From NCBI GenBank assembly GCA_028284445.1, contig JANQRS010000065.1, positions 1-64,000 on the forward strand: DNA of 64,000 bases, given 5' to 3'. Under the pieces are notes generated by a model. It had not been told where the DNA came from, did not search any database, and was given only the letters and a program-made list of their open reading frames with translations. This document shows, in pieces, positions 52,222-61,682 of this stretch. Each line of letters starts with the position of its first letter. Within the stretch, counting starts at the first letter, position 1. Made by a program: the position numbers and the translations under genes. Source of the stretch: Calditrichia bacterium (lineage in GTDB: Bacteria > Calditrichota > Calditrichia > RBG-13-44-9 > J075).

Positions 52222-53604
52222 TTAGTTGCCAACACCCTCAACAATGGCTTCGGCGCGTCCGTTCTCGCCGACAACGGTAATTCGTACGGCAATCGGCTGG
52301 GCAACTTCAACTGAGTCATTTGTATCGACAACAGAGAAACCAAAGTTTGTCCAGCTAAGCGATTGGGTATCCGGCATGATGATATCGGTGTTGCCGGTTG
52401 CTCCGGCGTTTCTACCCTGGATACCGACCCGAATCTGGGTTCCGGAGGACATTGGATGTCCCTTGAAGTCGGTGACGGTATACTGAAATGCCACCGAGCC
52501 TTGATGTGGGATGTTAAATGTCGTTGGTGAAACGCTGATAATCGGTGTAGAGGTATACAGCAGGGTGATATCGTCGCTGATATTTTGCTGGTTCTCATCT
52601 GCTGTTGAGGCAGTAGCGGTAAAAAAGCCGGCACCAAGAACCGCGTCAAACGGATCAGGCAATCCGGAAAGGAGGATGCTGGAAGCCACGCCGCGGTCAT
52701 CGGTTAAATCTGATCCGCCGATGACACCGCCTGCGCTAACAGTGAAATAGACTGCTGTTCCGGGCCGAACCGGATTGGCATATTTATCGCCAACCAGGGC
52801 GGTAATCGTCGTTTCTTTCAAGAGACGCCGCCATGCCGGAATATTAAGGCGCGATGTTCCTACAGTCAAATGTGCCTGGTCCGGCAAGCCGCCGTGAATG
52901 ACAACCGGAACCGGTTCAGACTGCAATACGCGTCCGTTGTGCGTCAGTTCTGCGTAGATCTGAACAGTACCGGCACGAGTACCACTGAAAACATAGGTGT
53001 CTGCCAGTCCGCCGACGCCGGTACGGATGAGTGACGGCGTAATAAATTCACCACCGCCGGGAGAGGCCGCCAGGCGCACTGTGATATCTACTGCGTTCTC
53101 AACGCCGATCGGTTGGCCAAAGGAATCGACAACCGCAAACCTGAGCCGTGTGGACTCAATCGAACCGGCTCCCTGGATGCTGATAACCGGATCAGTGATC
53201 GATTGCAGATAGATGTTGGATGGCTCACCGGAAAGCGCCGGCGTAAAATCCGTCGGGGTGAGTTGAAGCACCGGCACCTGCACTGTGCGTTCGCCAACGG
53301 CAAGGATGGTTGTTGAATCAGAAACAAATGTCTCCTTAAATGCAACAACTTTGATTTCCTGGCTGCCGCTAATATCAAATTCAGCCGTGTAGCTGCCGTT
53401 ACTGTTGGACAAGGCCGATTCAAATACTTCATCATTTCTAAATTCAACAATGGCGCTATCGACAGGCGTATTGGTATCGCGATTAAAGACAAATCCGTTA
53501 ACCCTGACGGTACCGCTGGTTTCAACACTTGTTGTGTCGCCTTCACAGGCACTTAGTACTAGCAAGCCGGTGACAAGGCTTAGAATAATGTATATTGCTT
53601 TCAT
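52222..53604 (-). CDS. Ig-like domain lipoprotein within the pilus operon
   Basis: A 460-residue exported protein: MKAIYIILSLVTGLLVLSAC is a lipoprotein signal with lipobox LSAC. A carboxypeptidase-regulatory-like beta-sandwich (about 33-115, VRVNGFVFNRDTNTPVDSAIVEF) is followed by two or three bacterial Ig-like (BIG1-type) domains (TALVGDKYANPVRPGTAVYFTVS marks one). It should be a surface or periplasmic structural protein. It follows the secretin gene by 20 bases and is probably part of the pilus system, for example as secretin partner or pilus-associated adhesin; that is inference. GGGAG precedes ATG 53604. Confidence 0.78.
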   Translation of the reverse strand: MKAIYIILSLVTGLLVLSACEGDTTSVETSGTVRVNGFVFNRDTNTPVDSAIVEFRNDEVFESALSNSNGSYTAEFDISGSQEIKVVAFKETFVSDSTTILAVGERTVQVPVLQLTPTDFTPALSGEPSNIYLQSITDPVISIQGAGSIESTRLRFAVVDSFGQPIGVENAVDITVRLAASPGGGEFITPSLIRTGVGGLADTYVFSGTRAGTVQIYAELTHNGRVLQSEPVPVVIHGGLPDQAHLTVGTSRLNIPAWRRLLKETTITALVGDKYANPVRPGTAVYFTVSAGGVIGGSDLTDDRGVASSILLSGLPDPFDAVLGAGFFTATASTADENQQNISDDITLLYTSTPIISVSPTTFNIPHQGSVAFQYTVTDFKGHPMSSGTQIRVGIQGRNAGATGNTDIIMPDTQSLSWTNFGFSVVDTNDSVEVAQPIAVRITVVGENGRAEAIVEGVGN

Positions 53605-53624
53605 AACATAGACTCCCGTCCTGG

Positions 53625-54845
53625 CTACTTTTTATCCTTGGTCTGTAATTCATATAGCTGCATTTCGAGCGAGCGGCGTTTGCGCTGTTCCTGCAAGAGG
53701 CGTTTCTGTTTCAGCCCTTTGGCCTTCGCTTCCAGGCGGTTCTTGATCGGCGGCAGTAACTCGGCTTTTAATAGAATCACCAATTCAGATTCGATGCTTG
53801 TTGTCGCTTCAAATCCGAACACGTAGCGCAGACCGAGTAACCATGGTGGAAGGTCTTTCAGGAATGGAATACCTCGCCTTGAGGCATTCTCCTGGGTAGT
53901 CGATAATCCACCGATGACAGTTTCTTCGCCATCCAGTAAAATCACGCTGGTTTTGGCTTCGGATTTACGAATCTCCAGTCCATTATCACCGGTCACCGTA
54001 TTACTACGCTCAATTTCCAGCTCAAGGCCAATAAAATCCGAGCCTTCATGATTGACAATTTCAGGGGTGACTTTGATAATAGAACCGGTCTTAAAGAACT
54101 GCGTAACGGCATTCCCCGCAAAATCCTGCAGGGTAACGGAAATATCTGCACCCACCTGAACAGACCCTTCTGAGCCGGAGCGCACTGTTACTTGCGGGGA
54201 AGTGATGATTTGACCCATCTGATCATCTTCCAGAGCTTTGAAGATGGCGGTTATATCCGCGAAGTCCAATTTCGGGCTGAATTCCAGTTCCAGCAGACCA
54301 CCCTGGTCGGCCCCGGCGCTGGTTTCAGCGCGAACGAGAATGTCTTGATTGTCGCGGAGGAAGCTCCAGTCGATACCGGCCTGGCGCAATTTGGATTTGT
54401 TCGCCTCAAAGAAGACAGCGGTAATGGTTACTTCGCGGGTGTTAAACAGCTCTTCGGCTATGCGCTCGCTTTTGCTTTTCTGCGGCACGCCGGAAGGGGT
54501 AGCTGCTTTTTCCTCAGTGATAATGATGAACTTTGATCGTTCTTCATACCAGAGGCCATTTTCTTTCAGGATTGTTTCCAGTGCCGTCAGCCAGTGCATT
54601 TGATTAATGCTGATGCCGATCGGGCCGGTTCGCTCTTCCGGATCGATAATTGCTTTATCAAGGAAAGGTTTGCTCAATTCATTGAAGATCAAAATTGCCT
54701 GATCGAACGACGTCGAGCTGGAAAGCGAGACAATTTCTTCTGCTGTCGCTGTCGCCCGCCGAATAGGACGCGGCTGCTGGGCCAGGACATTCCCGATGGC
54801 AAATAACAGCACCAGGTATATAAATAAGTGAAAATGCCTTTTCAT
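53625..54845 (-). CDS. Secretin (PilQ/GspD-like outer-membrane channel)
   Basis: A 406-residue protein with signal peptide (MKRHFHLFIYLVLLFAIGNVLA). A short secretin N-terminal domain (about 45-110, RTGPIGISINQMHWLTALETILKENGLWY) leads to the secretin beta-barrel domain (about 150-380), marked by TITAVFFEANKSKLRQAGIDW, SPQVTVRSGSEGSVQVG and GEETVIGGLSTTQENASRRGIPFLKDLP. The multimer forms the outer-membrane pore of type IV pili. It is short: typical PilQ has AMIN and more N domains. The C-terminus is a charged coiled-coil-like tail. AAGGAAA precedes ATG 54845. Confidence 0.9.
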   Translation of the reverse strand: MKRHFHLFIYLVLLFAIGNVLAQQPRPIRRATATAEEIVSLSSSTSFDQAILIFNELSKPFLDKAIIDPEERTGPIGISINQMHWLTALETILKENGLWYEERSKFIIITEEKAATPSGVPQKSKSERIAEELFNTREVTITAVFFEANKSKLRQAGIDWSFLRDNQDILVRAETSAGADQGGLLELEFSPKLDFADITAIFKALEDDQMGQIITSPQVTVRSGSEGSVQVGADISVTLQDFAGNAVTQFFKTGSIIKVTPEIVNHEGSDFIGLELEIERSNTVTGDNGLEIRKSEAKTSVILLDGEETVIGGLSTTQENASRRGIPFLKDLPPWLLGLRYVFGFEATTSIESELVILLKAELLPPIKNRLEAKAKGLKQKRLLQEQRKRRSLEMQLYELQTKDKK

Positions 54846-54871
54846 TGGTTTCCTTCAGAGTTTGTCAGTTG

Positions 54872-55729
54872 TTAAAATTTCAGTTTGAGGACAAAGCGTC
54901 TTGCAGCCCCGCCTTTGTTCAGCGAGAATTCGCAAGTCCCCATTTCCGGATTAATTCGCGTCAGGTAGCCTAAATAGACCTCATCACCTTCGCGAATGGC
55001 GTGGATATTTCCCTTGTGGTCGGCAATAATTGCTTTGCCGGGTACGATCGCCCGCAGTGCCGCCCGTTCTACCTCAATGAGGCCGCGGGTGTTGGCAGGC
55101 AGGCTGCGCTTAATAATCGGTTTGAAGGGATTGCCAATGCGAGGCTGGGAGACATCGTTCAGCGTACGTTGGATCGAAGGCAACTCATCGACAGTAGCAA
55201 AATATGCCCAAATTTCCACATCAAAGGGCATTGCCAATGCTGCTGAAGAGCCGCTTTCAACACCACGCAGACTCAGATTCCTGACTTTGTAGATGAATGG
55301 ACCATTTTCAAGATAATAGACAAAATGAAATATCTTGGAAAAGTCCCCCTCTCCGGACAAACGGTATATATTATAACCGAAGTTATCGAAAGTTCTCGCT
55401 CCGGTAAACTGCATGTCAAAATCCAGGATGCCGATGCGGCGAAGAATCTCGTTCAGATAACGGTAGGTGTCCTGTGGTGAAACCCGTGAAACGATTTGCT
55501 TATCAAGATTCGCAAGCTTTGCGGCGCTTTCTTTCAAAATACCCTGAACGCGACGCAAATCGTCATCCATTTCACGGCGTTGATCAATAAGCTTCGTGGA
55601 TTTATCCAGAACGCCCATGGCGACCTTGATTTCGTTGGGATAGGAAATGAAAATCCAGTATCCGCTTATTGCCAAAACCAGTAATAGCAGGACAGATAGG
55701 GTAATGATGTTCCTTGTTTGATAACTCAC
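54872..55729 (-). CDS. pilO: PilO-like type IV pilus alignment protein
   Basis: A 285-residue bitopic inner-membrane protein: one N-terminal membrane segment (IITLSVLLLLVLAISGYWIFI, about 8-28), a coiled coil (about 40-85) and a periplasmic ferredoxin-like domain (about 90-190, DTYRYLNEILRRIGILDFDMQ). Its place between the PilM-PilN fusion and the secretin matches the pilMNOPQ order. The C-terminal 80 residues (GKAIIADHKGNIHAIREGDEVYLGYLTRIN) resemble a PilP-like beta segment, so this may be a PilO-PilP-type fusion; I am unsure. Start is GTG 55729, six bases after AGGAG. Confidence 0.75.
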   Translation of the reverse strand: MSYQTRNIITLSVLLLLVLAISGYWIFISYPNEIKVAMGVLDKSTKLIDQRREMDDDLRRVQGILKESAAKLANLDKQIVSRVSPQDTYRYLNEILRRIGILDFDMQFTGARTFDNFGYNIYRLSGEGDFSKIFHFVYYLENGPFIYKVRNLSLRGVESGSSAALAMPFDVEIWAYFATVDELPSIQRTLNDVSQPRIGNPFKPIIKRSLPANTRGLIEVERAALRAIVPGKAIIADHKGNIHAIREGDEVYLGYLTRINPEMGTCEFSLNKGGAARRFVLKLKF

Positions 55730-55738
55730 TTGAAACTC

Positions 55739-57463
55739 CTATTTCTGATCTTGTTTTTGATCAATAATCGTTTCGATATGAAAGCTATAACTTTTTCGCC
55801 GATTGATTTGCTGTATCTCAACGGATTTCAGAATGGAATTTTTGAAACGATCGGCGAAGTCCGAAATATTGTCTCGCTCAGTGGTATAGCCGCGAACATC
55901 GACATAGCCGCCGCGCTGTTTGAGTTCCGTAATCCAGATTTTGCCAATGCTGCGAACCTGGGCATCCATATGGGTAAGGAAGGCACTCCAGGAATTCCTG
56001 GTGGTAATCATGCTGTCAAGGATGGCGAGGCCCTTGTTATAATTCGCCAGCTTTGCCTGTTCAGCATTTAGGCGCGACTCAACATCTTCGAGCTGCGTGA
56101 GCTCCGCGGCAGTGGTACGAACTTTTACCTTCAGACTGTTCAGGCTTTGCTGGTTTTCAACGATTCTCAAAGTGGCAAAAAACGCCGCCAGGGGAATCAG
56201 CGCCAGCAGAAGCCAGCCGATAATCCCCAGTTTGAAGATCTTTTGGCTTTCCTTCACCTCCAGCGGGGTAAGGTCCACATTGTACAGGTAGTCGTTGTCT
56301 TTCTGCAAGGAGCGCAGGGCTGCACCGATAGCCACGCCGAAGCGGGAGAGTATCGGGTCCATGCCCGTCACGCCGAAGCGCTGGAAGCTCAGATAGTCGA
56401 TATGGATACCGCGAGGCAGCTTTTCACGCAGGTATTGAACGATCCCGGTATCAGCGGTCTCACCGGTAATAATGATACTATTGGGATTGGGTAGACCGAG
56501 GTTGTCTTGCTCAAGCAGAATACGGCTATAGATGGTCTTAGCGACGTTGGTCTTGTCGACAAAGGCCTCAATAATGTTGGAGATATTGTAAATCTCGTTG
56601 CCGCGCATAAAGATGAGCCGGCTGTATTCATGGCCCATAAATACGATCAGGCTGAGGTCCTGGGCCTGGAAATTGTAATTTTCCTTAACAAGGTTGATCA
56701 GCGAGGTTTCGGCGCTTTCCACGAAAGAAATACGCTTGGTAATCCCGGACTGAACGTTTTCCAGCAGGTTGAGCAGGTTGAGAGAGGAATCCCGCACAAT
56801 TGCCAGAATCCGATCTTCTTTTAGCTTCAACACCTGCAAATCATCCGCTCTGATGCCCTGGGCATTGGGGCGCGACTTTGCCAATTCCTCGATGACCCGC
56901 AGTTTCAGGTCCTGGCCTTCGAGACCCCAACTGGTATTGAAAAAAGCATAGTAAACCTGGGGTTCAGAAAGGCTAATGGCGACTTCATATTTTCGATGGG
57001 TGTATTTGCTAAGGATGCCCTTGAGGAGGAAAACGTTTTCTTCATCACTGTTCGGCGCACCGGCCGTTTCAGTGATTTGGATGTCAGGATCTTCAATTTT
57101 TTCGGCGGTGGCGTCAATTACAGGGTCGCCTTCACCCAGAAAGGTGGTCGATTCCATAATGAATTCGTCGCCAGCCGAAACGGATTCAAGCCGATTGGAG
57201 AGACGGTAGGTTTCCGCATCTACAAAGTTGACATTCTTGCCTTTACGGGAAAGACAGACAACATGCAGGAATAAGCCTTCGTCGAAGATACCGATAGCGT
57301 ATTTGGTATCTCCTTCAAAGCGCCGGCGTTTTTGGTTAGCCCGTCGTTTGGGTTTGCGCCGCTGCATATTTTTCAACTGAGGGGAGGCATGCCCGTTGTT
57401 GAATTTCGATTCCGGGACAGATCCATCCTCTGTCCGTGAATGTTTTTGTTTAGATCTAAGCAT
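55739..57463 (-). CDS. PilM-PilN fusion protein of the type IV pilus inner-membrane complex
   Basis: A 574-residue protein. A basic, low-complexity N-terminus (about 1-50) precedes an actin-like PilM domain (about 50-395; YAIGIFDEGLFLHVV, VFMGHEYSRLIFMRG and SIIITGETADTGIVQYL), then one membrane segment (about 410-430, LGIIGWLLLALIPLAAFFATL) and a PilN-like coiled-coil and periplasmic domain (440-570). In most bacteria PilM and PilN are separate, with PilN's cytoplasmic tail binding PilM; here they are one chain. An upstream start at ATG 57367 (MQRRKPKRR) is possible instead. The next gene, PilO-like, begins nine bases later. Confidence 0.82.
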   Translation of the reverse strand: MLRSKQKHSRTEDGSVPESKFNNGHASPQLKNMQRRKPKRRANQKRRRFEGDTKYAIGIFDEGLFLHVVCLSRKGKNVNFVDAETYRLSNRLESVSAGDEFIMESTTFLGEGDPVIDATAEKIEDPDIQITETAGAPNSDEENVFLLKGILSKYTHRKYEVAISLSEPQVYYAFFNTSWGLEGQDLKLRVIEELAKSRPNAQGIRADDLQVLKLKEDRILAIVRDSSLNLLNLLENVQSGITKRISFVESAETSLINLVKENYNFQAQDLSLIVFMGHEYSRLIFMRGNEIYNISNIIEAFVDKTNVAKTIYSRILLEQDNLGLPNPNSIIITGETADTGIVQYLREKLPRGIHIDYLSFQRFGVTGMDPILSRFGVAIGAALRSLQKDNDYLYNVDLTPLEVKESQKIFKLGIIGWLLLALIPLAAFFATLRIVENQQSLNSLKVKVRTTAAELTQLEDVESRLNAEQAKLANYNKGLAILDSMITTRNSWSAFLTHMDAQVRSIGKIWITELKQRGGYVDVRGYTTERDNISDFADRFKNSILKSVEIQQINRRKSYSFHIETIIDQKQDQK

Positions 57464-57615
57464 GTTTCATCTTAAAATTTTAGTGAATGTCGAGTTTTCT
57501 TATTGATTGCAGATAAAGGTTGCGAACTCCTTTCACGTTGTGCTGATCTATTGCATTACAGAGACATATTTATGCCAGTATCACTTGAACTCAATACAAA
57601 CGACTTGACTGTCGA

Positions 57616-58854
57616 CTAAAAGTCCGTCTGCAGCAACTGCTGCATACGCCGCTTGTTGTTGGCGTAGTTCAAAGTCGTTGCCTTGGAGATCTTTTGATTC
57701 AGGTAAAGCCGCTTTAAATCCTGTTCCATGGTCACCATCCCGTGGTCTCGGCCTTCGCTGATCATCTGGTAAATCTCCTGCGTGTTGTTCGAGCGAATGG
57801 CGGCTTTGATCGATGGAATCATGACCATAACTTCCTTCGCTAATACCCGACGGCCGGAAACCCCGGGCACCAGTTTTTGCGATACCACGCATTTCAAAGA
57901 ATCTGCCAGGCGTACCCGCACCCGTTCTTGCTCCAGGGCCGGGATTTCGCCAATAATACGATCGATGCTCTCAACAGCAGAAGAGGTATGCAGTGTGGAG
58001 AATACCTTATGACCGGTATCTGCTGCTTCCAGCGCTGCCATAATGGTTTCCGGATCACGAACCTCACCAATCATGATGATGTCAGGATCCTGGCGCAGTG
58101 CTTCAACCGTCCCTTGCTTAAAGGAGTTGGTATCAATACCTACCTCGCGATGGCGAATGATACAGCGGTTCGATTTGTGCACATATTCAATCGGCGATGC
58201 GATGATTACTACATGTGCGTTGATCGTCCGGTTATTCATATCGATTATCGCGTCCAGCGTGGTACTTTTTCCGCTGCCGGTAATACCGGTCACCAGAATC
58301 AGGCCTTCCTTGGTATGCACCAGGCTCAGCACGTTGGTTACGCTGGTATGAAAGCCATAGCTCTCATAAAAGCGAATCTCATTATTGATTGCACGCATGT
58401 TGAGTGCTAATTCACCGAGCTCAAAATAAGCAGTTGCCCGGTACCGGTCGTGAGATTCGTCATAATTTTTGACAGAATAAGAAAAGTCGGCACTTTTGTA
58501 TTCCAGCAATACTTTCCGCTGTTCCGGCTGAAGTATTGACTGAATCAGTAAATTGAATTCCTCCGCGGAATAATTTCCGAATTCCTCATAGGGTAATTTT
58601 CGTCCCTGCACGCGCATCCAAACCCGGTATTGCGCCCCGCTTCCGCCAAATTCGATATCAGAGGCATCATATTCACGCATCCGCTCAAGGATGTTGTTGA
58701 CATAGGTTCTGAGCAGGTTGAGCTGCGTAATGGAGAGCTTGGATATAAGCTCGTCACTGATAAAACGTTGTTTTTCGATTTCGCGGAGGGTAGGAGGGAT
58801 TTTCTCTGTCAGAAATGCCAGGATTTTCTTGACTTGTTCAGACTGTAAATTAAT
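57616..58854 (-). CDS. pilT: PilT-like pilus retraction ATPase, probably starting at a non-ATG codon
   Basis: A hexameric ATPase that depolymerises the pilus. Walker A is GITGSGKSTT, Walker B is IMIGEVRDPETI, and the retraction-type AIRANN-like region is AAIRSNNTQEIYQMI. The first ATG in frame (58680) starts at MREYDASDIEF, leaving only five residues before the ASD motif. The frame is open upstream for 63 codons without ATG, GTG or TTG; an ATT at 58854, nine bases after AGAAGG, would give the helical leader NLQSEQVKKILAFLTEKIPP. I annotate that start; a true ATG 58680 start remains possible. Product 412 or 354 residues. Confidence 0.85.
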   Translation of the reverse strand: MNLQSEQVKKILAFLTEKIPPTLREIEKQRFISDELISKLSITQLNLLRTYVNNILERMREYDASDIEFGGSGAQYRVWMRVQGRKLPYEEFGNYSAEEFNLLIQSILQPEQRKVLLEYKSADFSYSVKNYDESHDRYRATAYFELGELALNMRAINNEIRFYESYGFHTSVTNVLSLVHTKEGLILVTGITGSGKSTTLDAIIDMNNRTINAHVVIIASPIEYVHKSNRCIIRHREVGIDTNSFKQGTVEALRQDPDIIMIGEVRDPETIMAALEAADTGHKVFSTLHTSSAVESIDRIIGEIPALEQERVRVRLADSLKCVVSQKLVPGVSGRRVLAKEVMVMIPSIKAAIRSNNTQEIYQMISEGRDHGMVTMEQDLKRLYLNQKISKATTLNYANNKRRMQQLLQTDF

Positions 58855-58983
58855 CTTACTAATCCTTCTCTAATGTCAATGACGCTGCCCATGCAACTAC
58901 GGATCGGACAGCTGCTATACTTCATTTCCCCGCAAGCGCCGGGCTGGCGGGGAAATCTGAAATCTCAATTAATTACGCGGACT

Positions 58984-60246
58984 TTATTCCCACCAGGCAA
59001 CCAGCCGCCAGTTGTCGATTGTTGGCATGTATGGAGGCGCTTTGGTGGCCAATCTTGTATCATATTTGTAGTTCTTGTAATACCCGCTGACCAATACCGG
59101 CAAGAAGTGTCCCGGCCAATAAGTACCAACCGGTCCGCGCTCATCTTGGATAACACTGCCGGTGAGATAAATCGTACCACTAACCGGGCGGGTATCATGA
59201 TTTTGGGCGCGAAAACGGCCGCTGGGCGTTACGATCGTTGCCTGAATGATGACATCACTATTGTTGGCGGTATTATCCGTAATAAAGACGTGTTGGTCTG
59301 TGAGTAGCGCCAGAAAATCATCAGATCCGGGATTCAGATTTGGATCATCGGCGTAGACAATGTCATCATCAATCCAAATATTCGACTGCGAATACAAGGA
59401 AATATTGCCGTTGACGATACCTTTGACACGGATATCATCCTGTGCGGCAATGACTCCGGAAGGTGCAATGGTTGAGAGTACTACCGTATCTGTCGGTGCT
59501 GCACCAACGGTACGCGCCACTCTTCCGTCAAATAGAAATTCAAAAGTCACCGGCTGATTGTAGAGGCACATTGTATTGATCGGAGCCGGGCCATTGTCCG
59601 CGGTTGCGGTATTCAATAGCATCGACAAATCGGTTGGCATGGACGCATCAATACCAATTTCCCATCCGCCGTAGAAATTTGCCAGGCTGGTCCAGTGATC
59701 AGGGGATGGATTTATCCCCATTTTTGCAGTTACCTTGTCGAAGAAAACCGGCGAGCCACTGGTCTTTATCACTTTGTTGCAATGCAACGGGCCAACCAAT
59801 GTATCATTGGTAATGTATTTAATCCCTTTGTCATCATTGGTAAACCAGAAATATTCGGATACCGGACGATTGCGGGTGAAAATGGCGACGATAGAGTCTT
59901 TCAAGGTCCGGGTTACGCCATAGTAACGGTAGAACTCGTTATCATAGAGATTGCTGGTGGAGCGAATCTTCACTTTAATAGTGTCACCGCCCATCGGGGT
60001 TATTTGACAGACGGTAGTACAGTTGTTGACCTTCACCATGAAGGTATCAGAAGAAGTATTATTCAACCAAACTTCATTCAAGGCCATATTCATCGCTGAT
60101 TGCGATGACATGTGGGCAACCGTTTCCATATAATGGCGGTTGAAATTGTCGACAGTGGCTTCGACTGCCTGACTCAATCGTAATTGATACGTCGAGAATG
60201 CCACAGTTAAACCAAAGATAATAATGAGCGATCCTTTGCCTAGCAT
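58984..60246 (-). CDS. PilX-like pilus assembly protein with pilin-type N-terminus
   Basis: A 420-residue protein. The N-terminus MLGKGSLIIIFGLTVAFSTYQLRLSQ has a possible prepilin cut after MLGKG, then a long hydrophobic helix that continues amphipathic to about residue 55 (NFNRHYMETVAHMSSQSAMNMALNEVW), as in PilX/GspK-like minor pilins. The C-terminal 350 residues are beta-rich with a right-handed-helix look (IRVKGIVNGNISLYSQSNIWIDDDIVY), possibly polyhedral or adhesive. It is unusually large for a minor pilin. GAGGT precedes ATG 60246. Role is inferred from context. Confidence 0.68.
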   Translation of the reverse strand: MLGKGSLIIIFGLTVAFSTYQLRLSQAVEATVDNFNRHYMETVAHMSSQSAMNMALNEVWLNNTSSDTFMVKVNNCTTVCQITPMGGDTIKVKIRSTSNLYDNEFYRYYGVTRTLKDSIVAIFTRNRPVSEYFWFTNDDKGIKYITNDTLVGPLHCNKVIKTSGSPVFFDKVTAKMGINPSPDHWTSLANFYGGWEIGIDASMPTDLSMLLNTATADNGPAPINTMCLYNQPVTFEFLFDGRVARTVGAAPTDTVVLSTIAPSGVIAAQDDIRVKGIVNGNISLYSQSNIWIDDDIVYADDPNLNPGSDDFLALLTDQHVFITDNTANNSDVIIQATIVTPSGRFRAQNHDTRPVSGTIYLTGSVIQDERGPVGTYWPGHFLPVLVSGYYKNYKYDTRLATKAPPYMPTIDNWRLVAWWE

Positions 60247-60261
60247 AACACTACCTCGTGC

Positions 60262-60957
60262 TTATCGTCTTAAATTTTTTGATACAAGTCGTGTCTGCCG
60301 CCAATATGAGGCGCGCAGTATCCGGCGTAGTTCGCGCTTCCGAAACGTAGAATCTGCGATGCCCCCCACATGGGTCGTCACAAGTTCCGGGCTGAGCACA
60401 ATACGCGGATTGTATGCGGTGAGTGTCATTTCCACCATACGAGTGGCTAAAGTTACGCCGACGGGTCTACCGATTTGGTCCAGATATTCGAAAACATCGT
60501 TGTTTCCTATCGTGCCAATCAGGCTGTTATAAGGCGCTTCACCGGCCAGTTTGATGGTGCGAATAATATTATACGTGTGAATGGTCGTATCTATGAACGT
60601 GAAAGATTCATCCAGGATAATGTTGTATTCCATGGTGTCGGGAATACTATCGTAGGTGCTAACACCAGGTACTTCGAGGAAGCTGTCTGCATCGAAATTT
60701 AGCTGAGCGAGAAATTCGAAATTATCCGGTGCTGCGGTAATGATGATGGAGTCTCTCTTGGTTTCGGGAATCTGAAAGCCAATCTTCCGCATGTCAAACT
60801 GCATGATATTGGACGTCTGGGTCAGATTGCGCTGTACAATCGCATCCGAGTTTTGGTTAAAAAACTCCTGTATACCACGTTCCGAAGCGCCCAATGCCAT
60901 TAACAACAGCATGCCGCCAATAAACATGGCAATAACAATGTCCATAAATGCGTTCAT
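60262..60957 (-). CDS. PilW-like minor pilin
   Basis: A 231-residue protein with the N-terminal hydrophobic segment MNAFMDIVIAMFIGGMLLLMALGASERGIQEFF, followed by an amphipathic helix with VQRNLTQTSNIMQFDMRKIGFQIP, which is the PilW/GspJ-like pattern (the RKIGFQIP stretch is characteristic). The usual G-F/E leader is absent, so processing is uncertain. AGAGGAAG precedes ATG 60957. It lies 15 bases upstream of the PilX-like gene. A gap of 171 bases (60958-61128) without gene separates it from the previous pilin gene. Confidence 0.7.
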   Translation of the reverse strand: MNAFMDIVIAMFIGGMLLLMALGASERGIQEFFNQNSDAIVQRNLTQTSNIMQFDMRKIGFQIPETKRDSIIITAAPDNFEFLAQLNFDADSFLEVPGVSTYDSIPDTMEYNIILDESFTFIDTTIHTYNIIRTIKLAGEAPYNSLIGTIGNNDVFEYLDQIGRPVGVTLATRMVEMTLTAYNPRIVLSPELVTTHVGGIADSTFRKRELRRILRASYWRQTRLVSKNLRR

Positions 60958-61128
60958 AACTTCCTCTTATTGCATCTTGAGCAATACCCGCAACCCGTAA
61001 TATCAAAGAATCCCCTCGTGCTATAGAAAGGGGAAATCTACGATGACTCCAGCAGACGCGATCTGCTATGAATCAACTTCACGGAAAAATATTTTTAATA
61101 ATACCAGCCAGAACGGACAGGAAATGGC

Positions 61129-61665
61129 CTAGTTATAGAACCAGTAACTCTGAACGAAATCCAGGCTTAAGGTGTCGTGTACCTGAACCCCGCTGGAATC
61201 TTTATAGATCAATGGGGTGGCATAATTGTCGGTCATGAATATCCGCATGCGCTTATGGTAGGTGCGAACGATGGACGGCGAAATAGTGTCACCGGACAAT
61301 TCAACGTAATCTACTTCAAACCAGACCCGATATACAATTCCACTTTCGGCAGTATCGAGCAGAACATGACCATTATAGTCATCAAAATCGTCTATAACCC
61401 CCAAATCATTGGCTTCAAAGCCAAGAAATGCGGGATCCGTAAAATCAACCAGATCTTTAGCACTGGTGGTATCGGTAGAGGCTTCATCGAAGAAATACTG
61501 CGAGCCCTGCTCTGTATAGGTGCTCATGATCGATAGCGCTTCCAGGCGATAGCGATTTTGGGCCAGTGAGAAATCGCTATTGGCAATATTGTTGTTCAAA
61601 TTGAGGATCGCCATCGACAAAAGGACCAAGGCGCCGATGGTGATAATAGTTTGTCCGGTTCCCAT
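61129..61665 (-). CDS. Pilin-like protein with short leader
   Basis: A 178-residue protein: MGTGQTIITIGALVLLSMAILNLNNNI has a possible cut after MGTG, then a hydrophobic helix and an amphipathic part (SLAQNRYRLEALSIMSTYTEQGSQYFF), then a beta-rich domain (GIVYRVWFEVDYVEL ... SIVRTYHKRMRIFMTDN). It is a pilin-like protein without Glu5. AGGAG is seven bases before ATG 61665. It directly follows the pilB gene, a place where minor or major pilins occur. The exact type is unknown. Confidence 0.65.
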   Translation of the reverse strand: MGTGQTIITIGALVLLSMAILNLNNNIANSDFSLAQNRYRLEALSIMSTYTEQGSQYFFDEASTDTTSAKDLVDFTDPAFLGFEANDLGVIDDFDDYNGHVLLDTAESGIVYRVWFEVDYVELSGDTISPSIVRTYHKRMRIFMTDNYATPLIYKDSSGVQVHDTLSLDFVQSYWFYN

Positions 61666-61682
61666 ACTTTGCTCCTGTTTGC

